In this document: positions 45,792 through 55,990 of the stretch, piece by piece
How positions within the stretch are numbered: position 1 is the first letter of the stretch
Layout: every line of letters starts with the position of its first letter
NCBI GenBank assembly: GCA_002070945.1
Contig: MWEG01000091.1
Coordinates: 1 to 64,000 of the forward strand
Reading direction: 5' to 3'
Length of the DNA: 64,000 bases
Source: Lentisphaerae bacterium ADurb.Bin082
GTDB lineage: Bacteria > Verrucomicrobiota > Lentisphaeria > Oligosphaerales > Oligosphaeraceae
Notes under the pieces: generated by a model
What the model saw: the letters and a program-made list of their open reading frames with translations, nothing else
Told to the model about the DNA's origin: nothing
The model's database searches: none
Program-made: the position numbers and the translations under genes

Positions 45792-46991
45792 TTATTTCCC
45801 GCGGAGCAGGGCTTCGGGTTTGCGTTGCAGCAGTTCGGCAAGGGCGCGGAAAGACTGGGCGGCGTCTTCAACTTCCGCCAGTGCGCGTTGCATGCTTTGG
45901 CGCATGGGGGAATTCTGGTCAAAGCTGCCTTTGGCCTGGACCGTGAGTTCGGAAAAGTCAGCCAAAGCCTTCTGGGCGGCGCCGAGGGTGACGCGCAGCT
46001 CTTGCAGGAGATCGGCGCCAGGGCCTTCCTCTAAGTCGGTGGCTCGCTCCATCTTGGCGAACAGCTGATTCATGTTGGCCATTGTCTCCCCGAGTTTTTG
46101 GGCCAGGGTCGAGACATTCTCATTCCAGGTGCGGAGGCTTTCCTGCGCCGCCTCCAGGACTTCCGGGGTGCGTTTGTCCAGATGCGTCGTCACCCGGTTG
46201 ATTTTTATCATGGCGTCGTGGGCCTGTCCTGCAATCAGCGGCATCGAGGTGCTCAGGTTGCTGCTGATGGTCTTCAGGTTGTTGGAAATCGTGTAGACGT
46301 TGGCCAGCAGCTGGTCAGCCTGGCCGCTTTTGATGAATTGGCTAAGCGACGCTGTGGCCAAGTGGAATGCGTCGATCTGCTCACCGAATTCCTTTTGGCT
46401 CAAAGACAGGAACAGGCGCTCAAATGTCGACATCCGCGTTGGAATGATGTGGCGCTCAAGGTCATGCTCCAGGCCGGCCGACTCCAGGTTGTCGGCAAAG
46501 AAATTCAGTTCGATGTAGAGTTGTCCAGTCAGGAGGCTTAGGGACTGGAGTTGTGCTCGCAATCCTTCTTTGATGACCATGTGGCTGATCCAGGATTCCA
46601 GGCGTTGGCGAACCTTTAAGTGCTGCAGCGATTTGCGGCGCAGTTCAGCGACGGCGGAGCCGGTCGGCCCGTCGTCGCTGTCGCGGGTGACGTCGATTGC
46701 GGAGGGGATGATGTCCACGGCGACTTGAATCGGCCAGGAGATAGTGCCCGCGTCGCTGTCATTGTCCCGCGGGGCCAGCCGGATGTCAGAGACTTGGCCG
46801 ACGCGGACGCCGCGGAGCATGACAGCGGCGCCTTTGCTCAAGCCCTTGACAGACTTGTCAAAATATAGGTAATAGGTCACTTTAGTCGTGAACATGCCCT
46901 GGCCGCCCAGGATGAGCAGGAACACGAAGAGGAGGAAGATTCCTCCCAGGACAAAGCCGCCGATTAGCGCGGGGTGATGTTTTTTGAGCAT
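45792..46991 (-). CDS. MCE/MlaD-family substrate-binding protein
   Basis: 399 residues with an N-terminal membrane anchor (LIGGFVLGGIFLLFVFLLILGG). The MCE domain follows (VKGLSKGAAVMLRGVRVGQVSDIRL), and the C-terminal ~200 residues are helical with regularly spaced heptads. It would form the periplasmic ring or channel that carries phospholipid between membranes. The coiled C-terminus is longer than in MlaD and resembles the needle-like PqiB/YebT group. It is seven bases downstream of the ATPase gene. Confidence 0.92.
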   Translation of the reverse strand: MLKKHHPALIGGFVLGGIFLLFVFLLILGGQGMFTTKVTYYLYFDKSVKGLSKGAAVMLRGVRVGQVSDIRLAPRDNDSDAGTISWPIQVAVDIIPSAIDVTRDSDDGPTGSAVAELRRKSLQHLKVRQRLESWISHMVIKEGLRAQLQSLSLLTGQLYIELNFFADNLESAGLEHDLERHIIPTRMSTFERLFLSLSQKEFGEQIDAFHLATASLSQFIKSGQADQLLANVYTISNNLKTISSNLSTSMPLIAGQAHDAMIKINRVTTHLDKRTPEVLEAAQESLRTWNENVSTLAQKLGETMANMNQLFAKMERATDLEEGPGADLLQELRVTLGAAQKALADFSELTVQAKGSFDQNSPMRQSMQRALAEVEDAAQSFRALAELLQRKPEALLRGK

Positions 46992-46998
46992 GGTCGCC

Positions 46999-47760
46999 TC
47001 ATTCAGGGGCGCTGCCGCCGCGGGTCAGGAATTGCCGGACGAGCGGCGGAGCGGCTGGGTTGAGAAGGTCTTTAGGGCTGCCTTGGGCAATGATGGTCTT
47101 GGACTCGCTGTCAAGAAAAATCGCGTCGGTGCCGATAGCGAAGATGCTGGCCAGTTCGTGGGTTACGACGACGACGGTGGCGGACAGGCTTTCGCGCAAT
47201 TCGATGATCAGGTCATCCAGGCGCCTGGAGCTGATTGGGTCCAGGCCAGCGCTGGGTTCGTCAAAGAACAGTATTTCCGGGTCTAGGGCCAAGGCCCTGG
47301 CCAAGGCGGCGCGCTTGCGCATGCCGCCGCTGATTTCGGACGGATAGAAGTGTTCGCATCCGGCCAGGCCGACGAGTGCCAGCTTAAAGGAGCACAGGTC
47401 GCGGATTTCCCTTGGTTGCAGGCGGGTGAACTGTTGCAGCGGCAGCGCGATGTTTTCGGCTAAGGTCATGGAACTCCACAGTGCGCCGGTTTGGTAGAGG
47501 ATGCCGGAATTGCGCTTGATGCGGTCGCGGGCCGCGTCGGAAAGGGCCCAGAAGTCCTGTCCGTCACGCAGGATGACGCCGTCTGCTGGGGCTTGGAGGC
47601 CGATCAGGTGCCTAAGCAAGGTGCTTTTGCCGCAGCCGCTACCGCCCATGACGATGAAAATCTCGCCGCGGCGCACCGTGAAGGTCAGGTCGCGTTGGAT
47701 GACGCGGCTGCCGTAGGCCATGGTCAGGTTGCGGACAGCGATGGGAGGAGGAAGAGTCAT
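46999..47760 (-). CDS. MlaF-like ABC transporter ATPase
   Basis: 253 residues. Walker A GGSGCGKST, signature SGGMRKRAALARAL, Walker B ILFFDEPSAGLDP and the switch histidine VVVVTHELAS are all intact. The SGGMRKR version of the signature is typical of Mla/Ttg2 lipid-transport ATPases. It is the cytoplasmic motor for the permease encoded just upstream (about 80 bp) and the MCE protein just downstream. Confidence 0.94.
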   Translation of the reverse strand: MTLPPPIAVRNLTMAYGSRVIQRDLTFTVRRGEIFIVMGGSGCGKSTLLRHLIGLQAPADGVILRDGQDFWALSDAARDRIKRNSGILYQTGALWSSMTLAENIALPLQQFTRLQPREIRDLCSFKLALVGLAGCEHFYPSEISGGMRKRAALARALALDPEILFFDEPSAGLDPISSRRLDDLIIELRESLSATVVVVTHELASIFAIGTDAIFLDSESKTIIAQGSPKDLLNPAAPPLVRQFLTRGGSAPE

Positions 47761-47841
47761 GCCAGGAGGTGACTGTCGAAAATGGAGGTTGTGGAAAACG
47801 AGTGGCCACCGGGCGTCCAGGGTGGCCGGAAAGAGCCGGCA

Positions 47842-48984
47842 CTATATTTTCAGGGCTACGGTCACCACCGTGATCGCCGCGGTGGCAATGACCATGCAGA
47901 TAATGCTGCTGACGACGGCCGAGGTTGTAGCCTGGCCAACTGCTTCGGAGCTGCGGCCGCATTGGATGCCACGCAGGCAGCCGCAGATGGCAATCAGCAT
48001 GCCGAAGACCCAGCAGGTGAAGAGGCCGACAAACAGGTCGGCCAGCCTGGTGGTCTCCATCAGTTGCTGCGAGAATTGCGTGTAGGTCAAGTCAAGATAG
48101 TACAAGCCGACTACCATGCCGCCGAGGATGCCGACCAGGTTTCCGAACAGTCCGAGCAGCGGCAGCATGGCGGTCAACGCCAGAAACCTGGGAAGAACCA
48201 GGAATTCCATGGGTGGGACGCCCATGGACTTGAGGGCGTCGATTTCTTCGTTGACCTGCATGGAGCCTAGTTCGGCAGCGTAGGCGGCGCCGGTTCGGCC
48301 GGCCATGACGACGCCGGTCATGACAGCGCCCATCAGGCGCAGGATGCCAATGCCGATCAGGCTGGCGATATAGATTTCGGCGCCGAACCATTTCAGTGGG
48401 ATGGCGCCGATGAAGGCGAGGATCAGCCCGATGAGGAAGCCGATCAGGGAGACAATGGCGAGAGCCTGGGGGCCGGCCTTGACCATTTCCAGGGCCATGT
48501 CAGACCAGCGCATGCGGGCGCGCCCGAAACAGAGTTTTATGCAGGCGAGGACCAGTTCGCCGACAAAGCCCAGGACTTCGACGGCGCCGTCCCAGGTTTT
48601 GATGCTGTGGCGTCCGAGTTTGCTCAGCCATGACCAGGTCGGCGTTGATGAGGTCGGTGTGGCAGGGCTTTCGCTGGCTAACCTCAGCAGCCGGCCGGCG
48701 CCGGCTGGCAGGGTGTCCCAGGCGACTGCCAGGCCGCGGCTATGGCAGTCGCGGCGCAAGTCGTGGAGATAGATGAGCAGGGTGCTGTCCCAGCCGGTCA
48801 GATCAGCGCAGTCAAAGCGGAGGCTGCTCATCGCCTGGGGAAGCGCTGGCGCGCCTGGCTCGGGTCGGCGTGACTTCCGGCGCCAGTCGCCGCTGAGATG
48901 CAGCACCCCGGCCTGGCTGGCGTTGTCATAGTCCAGCTTCGCCGTTGCTGCGCCTGGCTTGATTGCGGGAAGGGCGTGGGGCAT
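47842..48984 (-). CDS. MlaE-like ABC permease with N-terminal STAS-like domain
   Basis: 380 residues. The N-terminal ~110 residues resemble a STAS/MlaB-like domain (LHLSGDW...LRFDCADLTGWDSTLLIYLHDL). The rest is an MlaE permease of five or so helices (ALAIVSLIGFLIGLILAF, GVVMAGRTGAAYAAELGSMQVNEEIDALKSMG, the last being the coupling-helix signature). In E. coli MlaB is separate; here it is fused. With the ATPase, MCE and PqiC-like genes this forms a complete retrograde or anterograde phospholipid transporter. Direction of transport cannot be told from sequence. Confidence 0.92.
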   Translation of the reverse strand: MPHALPAIKPGAATAKLDYDNASQAGVLHLSGDWRRKSRRPEPGAPALPQAMSSLRFDCADLTGWDSTLLIYLHDLRRDCHSRGLAVAWDTLPAGAGRLLRLASESPATPTSSTPTWSWLSKLGRHSIKTWDGAVEVLGFVGELVLACIKLCFGRARMRWSDMALEMVKAGPQALAIVSLIGFLIGLILAFIGAIPLKWFGAEIYIASLIGIGILRLMGAVMTGVVMAGRTGAAYAAELGSMQVNEEIDALKSMGVPPMEFLVLPRFLALTAMLPLLGLFGNLVGILGGMVVGLYYLDLTYTQFSQQLMETTRLADLFVGLFTCWVFGMLIAICGCLRGIQCGRSSEAVGQATTSAVVSSIICMVIATAAITVVTVALKI

Positions 48985-49001
48985 GTCAGCAGGGGTTCCG
49001 T

Positions 49002-49757
49002 TCAGAAGGGAATGTCTTCGTCATCAGCGGTGGGCAGCTCGCGACAGGCGCAGAGAAAGTCGGCGACCTCGTCGGCGACAGTGACCAGGCGTTCCCGGAC
49101 ATTTGTGAAAACTTCATGCAAGGGCGGGCATTGCCGGCTCAGTTCCGCCACTTGGCCAACAGCGTCATTGAGGTCAACCAGGATGCGTTTGCACAGGGCG
49201 ATGACCGCCGCTGGCCGGCTTATCGACATTTCGCTGGCGCAGCTGTGCAGGTTCATGGAGACTCGGGACAGGAAAAACAGGATTTTCAGCCCCTGGGTGC
49301 GCTTGTCCATCGGCAGGACAGAAGACATCATGTTGCACCAGCCCTGGATCGCCTGTTCCAAGGTGATCAAGATGTTGCGGAATTGCTCTTCCATGCGTTG
49401 CAGGTGGCGCATTCCCTCGTTGAACAGGTGGTCGAGGATTTCCTTTTCCGGCTCTTGCCAGTCTTCTTCTTCGTCGTCGTCTTCTGGCTGGAATGTCGTG
49501 GGCGGCTCCGGCTCGTCTTCGAGGTCGGCCATGGCGTCCTCATCCGTAAATTCGTCGTCATCCTCGCTAAAGGCGTACATTTCCTCGACTTCTTCGGCGC
49601 CGAAGCGGCGGGTGAGCTCATTCATGATCAGCTCCTCGCCTTCAGGAAGCTCGACAAGACGCTCCAGAAGTTCGACGTAGGCGAGGACGAATTTCTCCTT
49701 GCGCCGGAAGAACCGCTCCCAGTCGAATTCATTCCAGTAGTATTGCGGCTTGTCCAT
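49002..49757 (-). CDS. Acidic helical protein of unknown function with SSB-like C-terminal tail
   Basis: 251 residues from ATG with AGGA eight bases upstream. I do not recognise the family. Residues ~1-65 are mixed helical (YYWNEFDWERFFRRKEKFVLAYVELLERL), ~66-105 is a strongly acidic linker (EDDDEEEDW), and ~105-240 is all-helical with conserved-looking cysteines. The last residues are ADDEDIPF, matching the acidic C-terminal tip of SSB proteins (the ssb at 54117-54917 ends GDDLPF). It lies 17 bp upstream of the MlaE-like gene. The tail suggests docking with SSB-binding proteins, but this is inference. Confidence 0.8.
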   Translation of the reverse strand: MDKPQYYWNEFDWERFFRRKEKFVLAYVELLERLVELPEGEELIMNELTRRFGAEEVEEMYAFSEDDDEFTDEDAMADLEDEPEPPTTFQPEDDDEEEDWQEPEKEILDHLFNEGMRHLQRMEEQFRNILITLEQAIQGWCNMMSSVLPMDKRTQGLKILFFLSRVSMNLHSCASEMSISRPAAVIALCKRILVDLNDAVGQVAELSRQCPPLHEVFTNVRERLVTVADEVADFLCACRELPTADDEDIPF

Positions 49758-49809
49758 CTTCAACGTCCTGTTTGCCGGGCCGGCGCCGGCCTGTCGTCGT
49801 TGTGGAGGG

Positions 49810-51039
<1,230 letters not shown>

Positions 51040-51233
51040 GGCAATTTTCTTTCGGGGCAAGGCTGGCGATTTCAGGAAGATGCGGGCGGCATTGGGTTTT
51101 CCCGCCCTGTGAGTTATATTTAATATAGTCTTATTGTGACGAAATAACAGAAACCGCGCCCGGAATCGCAGCGCCGCCGATGGTATGGCGGCGCTGTGGG
51201 TTTGGGACATGGCGATTCGGAAGGGAGCTGTCT

Positions 51234-52178
51234 ATGGAATTGAAGTTGTTCAGCGGGTCAACGCACCCGCAACTGGCGAAAGCGATCGCTAAGGAACTCG
51301 GCATCCCCTTGGGCGCTGTTGAGTTGAAGCGTTTTCCCGGCGGCGAGACGTTCGTGAAGTTCACCGAGCAAATCCGCGACGTAGACGTGTTCATTGTCCA
51401 GCCGACTTGCTGCCCCCCTAATGAGAGCATCATGGAGCTGCTCATCATGCTGGACGCGGCCCGTCGGGCCTCCTGCGGCCGAATCACGGCAGTGCTGCCG
51501 TATTTCGGCTATGGCCGCCAGGACCGCAAAGACCAGCCCCGGGTTCCGATCACCGCTAAGCTGATCGCCAATCTCCTGGTCAGCGCCGGGGCCAACCGCG
51601 TCCTGACCATGGATCTTCACGCCCAGCAAATCCAGGGTTTCTTTGACATCCCGGTCGACCATCTGTATGCGGCGCCAGTGTTCGTCGCCCACCTGCGCCA
51701 ACGCTTCAACCGCGACGCCCAGATCGTCGCGCCAGACGCTGGCAGCGGCAAGATGGCCCATGCCTACGCCGATATGTTCGGCTGCGGCTTCGCTTTGGTC
51801 GCCAAGCGCCGCGTCAGCGCTAGTGAAGTCGAGGCACCCTACCTGGTCGGGGACGTCAATAACTGCGACTGCCTCCTGGTCGACGATCTCAGCTCGACCG
51901 CAGGCACCTTGGTTCAGGCCGCCTTGCGCCTGCGCGAGGCCGGGGCGCGCTCCGTGAGCGCTGCGGTCACCCACTGCTGCCTCACCGATGTCGGCATCGA
52001 CCGCATCAACGCCAGCATCCTCGATAAAGTCTACACTACCGACACGGTGCCCGTCGACGTCAGTTCTTGCCCTCGCATTGAAGTCATTTCCGTGGCGCCG
52101 TTGTTTGCGACTGCTATCAAGAGAATTCATCAAGGCGATTCAATTTCTTCGCTGTTTTCGTTGGAGTCTGGCAAATAA
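51234..52178 (+). CDS. prs: Ribose-phosphate pyrophosphokinase
   Basis: 314 residues from MELKLFSGSTHPQL with GGGAG seven bases upstream. Transfers pyrophosphate from ATP to ribose-5-phosphate to give PRPP for nucleotide, His and Trp synthesis. RQDRKDQPRVPITAK (catalytic loop), TMDLHAQQIQGFFDIPVDHL (the invariant metal-binding signature) and the PRPP loop DDLSSTAGTLVQAA are present. It opens a plus-strand run with bL25, pth, rpsF and ssb; prs-bL25-pth order is widespread in bacteria. Confidence 0.97.
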   Translation: MELKLFSGSTHPQLAKAIAKELGIPLGAVELKRFPGGETFVKFTEQIRDVDVFIVQPTCCPPNESIMELLIMLDAARRASCGRITAVLPYFGYGRQDRKDQPRVPITAKLIANLLVSAGANRVLTMDLHAQQIQGFFDIPVDHLYAAPVFVAHLRQRFNRDAQIVAPDAGSGKMAHAYADMFGCGFALVAKRRVSASEVEAPYLVGDVNNCDCLLVDDLSSTAGTLVQAALRLREAGARSVSAAVTHCCLTDVGIDRINASILDKVYTTDTVPVDVSSCPRIEVISVAPLFATAIKRIHQGDSISSLFSLESGK

Positions 52179-52224
52179 TGTGATATATTATTTGGTTTTT
52201 CCGTCAAATTTTTTCAAAAATTCA

Positions 52225-52230
52225 TATAAT
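52225..52230 (+). promoter_or_regulatory. Possible -10 element upstream of bL25
   Basis: A perfect TATAAT sits 30 bases before the bL25 start in an AT-rich spacer after prs. No good -35 is seen at 17 bases (GTCAAA at 16). A weak AT-rich hairpin (AAATAAT/ATTATTT, 52174-52194) precedes it, so a separate promoter is possible. Confidence 0.3.
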
Positions 52231-52259
52231 TGCATTGAGATTGAAGGGTTCAACTAGTT

Positions 52260-52889
52260 ATGGGTAAGGTACTTAACATTTCCGCGAGTGATCGCGGCCA
52301 GGTTGGTTCGGCGAATTCCCGCCGGTTGCGCCGCGTCGGCCAGATTCCGGTTGTGGTCTATGGTCATGGCAAGGCAGCCTCTCCGATGAGCATTGCCACC
52401 TCCCTGCTTGGCCAGTTGCTGCAACATCCCGGCCTGGTCGAGATGGCCTGCGACGACGGCAGCAAGCGTTTGACCATCCTGAAGGCGGCTCAGCGCCACC
52501 CGATTTCGAATGACATTCTCCATCTCGATTTCCAGGAAGTGAAGATGGATGAGCTGATCACCAGTGAAGTCCGCCTGATGGCGGAAGGCGAAGCAGCCGG
52601 CATCCGCCAAGGCGGCCAGCTGGAGCAGGTTATGTTCGAATTGGAGATCGAATGCCTGCCGATGGACACGCCGGATATGATCAGAGTCGATGTCAGCGGC
52701 ATTGAGCTGGACGGCGCCCTGCACGTCCGCGATCTAGTCATGCCAGAGGGCGTGACTGCAGTCACAGACGGCGGCTTGGTGGTGTTCCAGGTACGCACGC
52801 CGAAGGCGGAACTCCCCGAGGAGACCGAGGCCGAGACCGAGGCCGAGACTGAGGAAGAGGCATCCGCCGAAAAGAAGGAAGAGAAATAA
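52260..52889 (+). CDS. rplY: Large-subunit ribosomal protein bL25 (long Ctc form)
   Basis: 209 residues. The N-terminal ~95 residues bind 5S rRNA (RRLRRVGQIPVVVYGHGK...RHPISNDILHLDFQEV). The C-terminal TL5/Ctc domain follows (VRLMAEGEAAGIRQGGQLEQVMFELEIECLP), with a Glu-rich tail. The two-domain form is the general-stress type found outside gamma-proteobacteria. It lies between prs and pth. Confidence 0.96.
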   Translation: MGKVLNISASDRGQVGSANSRRLRRVGQIPVVVYGHGKAASPMSIATSLLGQLLQHPGLVEMACDDGSKRLTILKAAQRHPISNDILHLDFQEVKMDELITSEVRLMAEGEAAGIRQGGQLEQVMFELEIECLPMDTPDMIRVDVSGIELDGALHVRDLVMPEGVTAVTDGGLVVFQVRTPKAELPEETEAETEAETEEEASAEKKEEK

Positions 52890-52991
52890 CCGCTGCTTTC
52901 GCCCGGTGTTGCCGCAGGCTAAGCCAGGTTGCGGCAGCATTAGGCCGTGCTTGCGGTGTTACGGTTTTGATAGTGTTTTGCACGTTTCAGG

Positions 52992-53666
52992 ATGATGGAC
53001 TTCCCCGGCACAACGCTCGGCGCTTGCCAGCCGGCGAGAACACAGCTGGTGGTCTGCTTGGGCAATCCCGGCGACAAGTACGCTGGAACCAGGCATAACG
53101 CCGGTTTTCTCGTGGCTGACCAGTTGCAGGCCGTGTCAGCGTTTGACGCGGCAACGCCCTGGCAGCCGGCTTGCGGCGAGCTGCGCAGCTTGGACCTGTA
53201 TGGGTTTGACTGCTTGTTGCTGCGGCCTTTGGCCTATATGAACAGCAGCGGCGAAGTGGTGAAGGAAGTGACGGCGCGATTCGGTTTCTCCCCGGCCGAA
53301 TTGATCGTCGTCAGCGATTGTCTTGACCTGCCTCTCGGCCGCCTCCGGATTCGCGCCGGCGGCAGCAGCGCTGGGCAGAAAGGCGTCGCATCCATCGCCC
53401 AACATCTGGAGACTGGGGCTTTCCCCCGCTTCCGGATCGGTATTGGGAGACCGCAGTCCACGGACATCGCCATCATAGATTATGTGCTGGCGCCGTGGAC
53501 TTCCGCTGAACAGGCGGTGGTCAGGCAAGTCGTCGCAGTCGCGGCCAATTTGGTCGTCACGGCTCTCAAGCAAGGGCTGAACGCGGCGATGAACCTTGGC
53601 AACAGCTGGTCGGCGGACAACATCAATGCCTCGGAAAAAGGAGAACCAAACGTTGAAAAAGTATGA
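52992..53666 (+). CDS. pth: Peptidyl-tRNA hydrolase with altered H113/N114 positions
   Basis: 224 residues. Releases peptidyl-tRNA prematurely dropped from ribosomes. Catalytic His35 lies in TRHNAGF, with Asn25 in LGNPG, Asn84 in YMNSSG and Asp109 in VVSDCLDLPLG. The segment that reads GGHGGHNGL in E. coli is GGSSAGQKGV here, so the partners of the His113 and Asn114 positions are Gln and Lys. The fold looks complete, so it is probably still active. The N-terminal ~17 residues before QLVVCLGNPG are extra. Its last codons overlap the rpsF start. Confidence 0.93.
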   Translation: MMDFPGTTLGACQPARTQLVVCLGNPGDKYAGTRHNAGFLVADQLQAVSAFDAATPWQPACGELRSLDLYGFDCLLLRPLAYMNSSGEVVKEVTARFGFSPAELIVVSDCLDLPLGRLRIRAGGSSAGQKGVASIAQHLETGAFPRFRIGIGRPQSTDIAIIDYVLAPWTSAEQAVVRQVVAVAANLVVTALKQGLNAAMNLGNSWSADNINASEKGEPNVEKV

Positions 53667-54060
53667 AGCAGTGTTTATTCTCGACCCACGCCGGGTTGAG
53701 AACAATGGCGAGGCGTTTTCGTCCGAAATCGAAGACGCGATTCGCAGCCTGGGCGGTACTGTGAGCCGCAGCATTTGCCTTGAAAAGCGCGTGTTCGCCC
53801 GTCCAATCGGCAAGCACAAGACCGGTATTTACTGGGACTATGTGATGGAATGCGGGCCTGAAGCAGTGGCTGCCCTGCATGACAGATTCCGTTTGAACCA
53901 GACGGTGCTGCGCCTGGCGGTCTTCGAATATGTAGAAGGCCAGGACGACGATGTGTTCAAGCCCCGCGACGAGCATGACCGCGTCGTCCGAGATGAGGGC
54001 TTCCAGGAAAGTTTCGACCGTGATGAGAGGCCTTCCCGCGGCTATCGTGAAGAGCGCTGA
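53653..54060 (+). CDS. rpsF: Small-subunit ribosomal protein bS6
   Basis: 135 residues. TTG start chosen because KKYEAVFILDP, the usual S6 beginning, follows it directly and AAGGAG sits nine bases upstream; an ATG nine codons earlier lacks this. Binds the 30S platform with S18. The core (YEAVFILDP...ICLEKRVFARPIGKHKTGIYWDYVMEC) is followed by a charged, unusually long tail of about 35 residues (DDDVFKPRDEHDR). It overlaps the pth 3' end by 14 bp and leads into ssb and rpsR, the common order. Confidence 0.95.
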   Translation: MKKYEAVFILDPRRVENNGEAFSSEIEDAIRSLGGTVSRSICLEKRVFARPIGKHKTGIYWDYVMECGPEAVAALHDRFRLNQTVLRLAVFEYVEGQDDDVFKPRDEHDRVVRDEGFQESFDRDERPSRGYREER

Positions 54061-54116
54061 GGCCGTCTAGTTCGGCCGTGCCTGACGGCTGATGCAATAA
54101 GCAGGAGGATGCAGAT

Positions 54117-54917
<801 letters not shown>

Positions 54918-54996
54918 AGCTCGTTCGCTGTTCATCCGACGATATGTTATGTTTTATCCAAAAAATCAGAGTCTAAATAGATAAAAGGATGCATCC

Positions 54997-55227
54997 ATGA
55001 AAGCCCAGAAACCGCGTCGTCGCCGCAAGGTTATGCGGCAGAAGAATTGCCGTCTTTGCGAAAACAAGATTTTCAACATTGACTTCAAAGACGTGGAATT
55101 GCTCCGCCGTTTTCAGACTGAAGGCGGCAAGATTCTTCCGCGCCGCATCACCGGCAACTGCTTCAAGCACCAGAAACTTTTGGCGATTGCCGTCAAGCGA
55201 GCCCGCATTTTGGCTCTCGTTCTCTGA
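54997..55227 (+). CDS. rpsR: Small-subunit ribosomal protein bS18
   Basis: 76 residues. Binds S6 and 16S rRNA at the platform. [24 protein letters not shown], the [12 protein letters not shown] core and [24 protein letters not shown] are diagnostic. The two cysteines in NCRLC recall the zinc-type form, with only part of the site present. AAGGA precedes the ATG by eight bases. Confidence 0.97.
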   Translation: MKAQKPRRRRKVMRQKNCRLCENKIFNIDFKDVELLRRFQTEGGKILPRRITGNCFKHQKLLAIAVKRARILALVL

Positions 55228-55251
55228 TACACCTGAAAGGAGCTGATAACG

Positions 55252-55740
55252 ATGTCTGTTCAACTCATTCTCCGGGAAGATGTCGAAGGTTTGGGACGGA
55301 TCGGCGACGAAGTGCATGTCTCCGCAGGCTATGCCCGCAATTTCCTTCTGCCTCGCAAACTTGCCGAGCCGATTACTAAGGGAGCTTTGAGGCGCATTGA
55401 GGCCAAAAAGCTGCTCATGCAGAAGCAGCACGAGGAGCGCATCAACGTGGCCAAGGCAATGGCTGACAAAATCGCCAAGACGACTTTGGTGATTCCGATG
55501 GCCGCTGGCGAAAACGACAAGCTCTATGGCTCTGTCGGCCCCTCCCAGATCGCCGAAGCGCTGCTGGCTCATGGCATCGAAATCGAACGCAATATCATTG
55601 TTCTCGACGAGCCGATCCGCGAGCTGGGCTCCAGCGAAGTCGAAATCAAGCTGCACAGCGAAGTGAAGGCGATAGCCAAGGTCAAAATCGTCCGTGCCGA
55701 CGACAAGACTGCCGCCAAGGCCGAGCCGCCCAAAGCCTGA
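55252..55740 (+). CDS. rplI: Large-subunit ribosomal protein bL9
   Basis: 162 residues. N-terminal domain with the GLGRIGDEVHVSAGYARNFLLPRKLA signature, a connecting helix, and the C-terminal domain (GENDKLYGSVGPSQIAEAL...EIKLHSEVKAIAKVKIV). AAAGGAG precedes the ATG. It ends the prs-to-rplI run and is followed by a clear terminator. Confidence 0.98.
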   Translation: MSVQLILREDVEGLGRIGDEVHVSAGYARNFLLPRKLAEPITKGALRRIEAKKLLMQKQHEERINVAKAMADKIAKTTLVIPMAAGENDKLYGSVGPSQIAEALLAHGIEIERNIIVLDEPIRELGSSEVEIKLHSEVKAIAKVKIVRADDKTAAKAEPPKA

Positions 55741-55781
55741 CGTTGCCGACGGTGCAACCGCAGCTTCGCCCTGAAAACACG

Positions 55782-55818
55782 CAGGCGCGCTTCCTCCATG
55801 GAAGCGCGCCTGTTTTTT
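55782..55818 (+). terminator. Intrinsic terminator of the rpsF-ssb-rpsR-rplI run
   Basis: Perfect 13-bp stem (CAGGCGCGCTTCC / GGAAGCGCGCCTG), five-base loop, then TTTTTT. Confidence 0.95.
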
Positions 55819-55924
55819 GTTATTGTGCGAAATCTTGTGATGGGCGCTTGCTGTGCGGACTTCTGGCTGCCGTCTATAGGCCTGGCGGCGCGAAGGGCTT
55901 TTGCCGCTTCACGGCTTCGCCCAA

Positions 55925-55960
55925 AAGAATCTGCGTCATCAGCGTAATCTGCGGATAAAA
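55925..55960 (-). repeat. GCAGATGAC-type element, copy 4
   Basis: Minus-strand copy: TTTTATCCGCAGAT, TACGCTGAT, GACGCAGAT and TCTTTT. Its variant bases match copy 5 at 63758. GCCGCTCGCCGC-type sequence follows at 55970-55992. Confidence 0.85.
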
Positions 55961-55990
55961 CCACAGTTTCTCGCCGTTCGCCGCTCGCCG

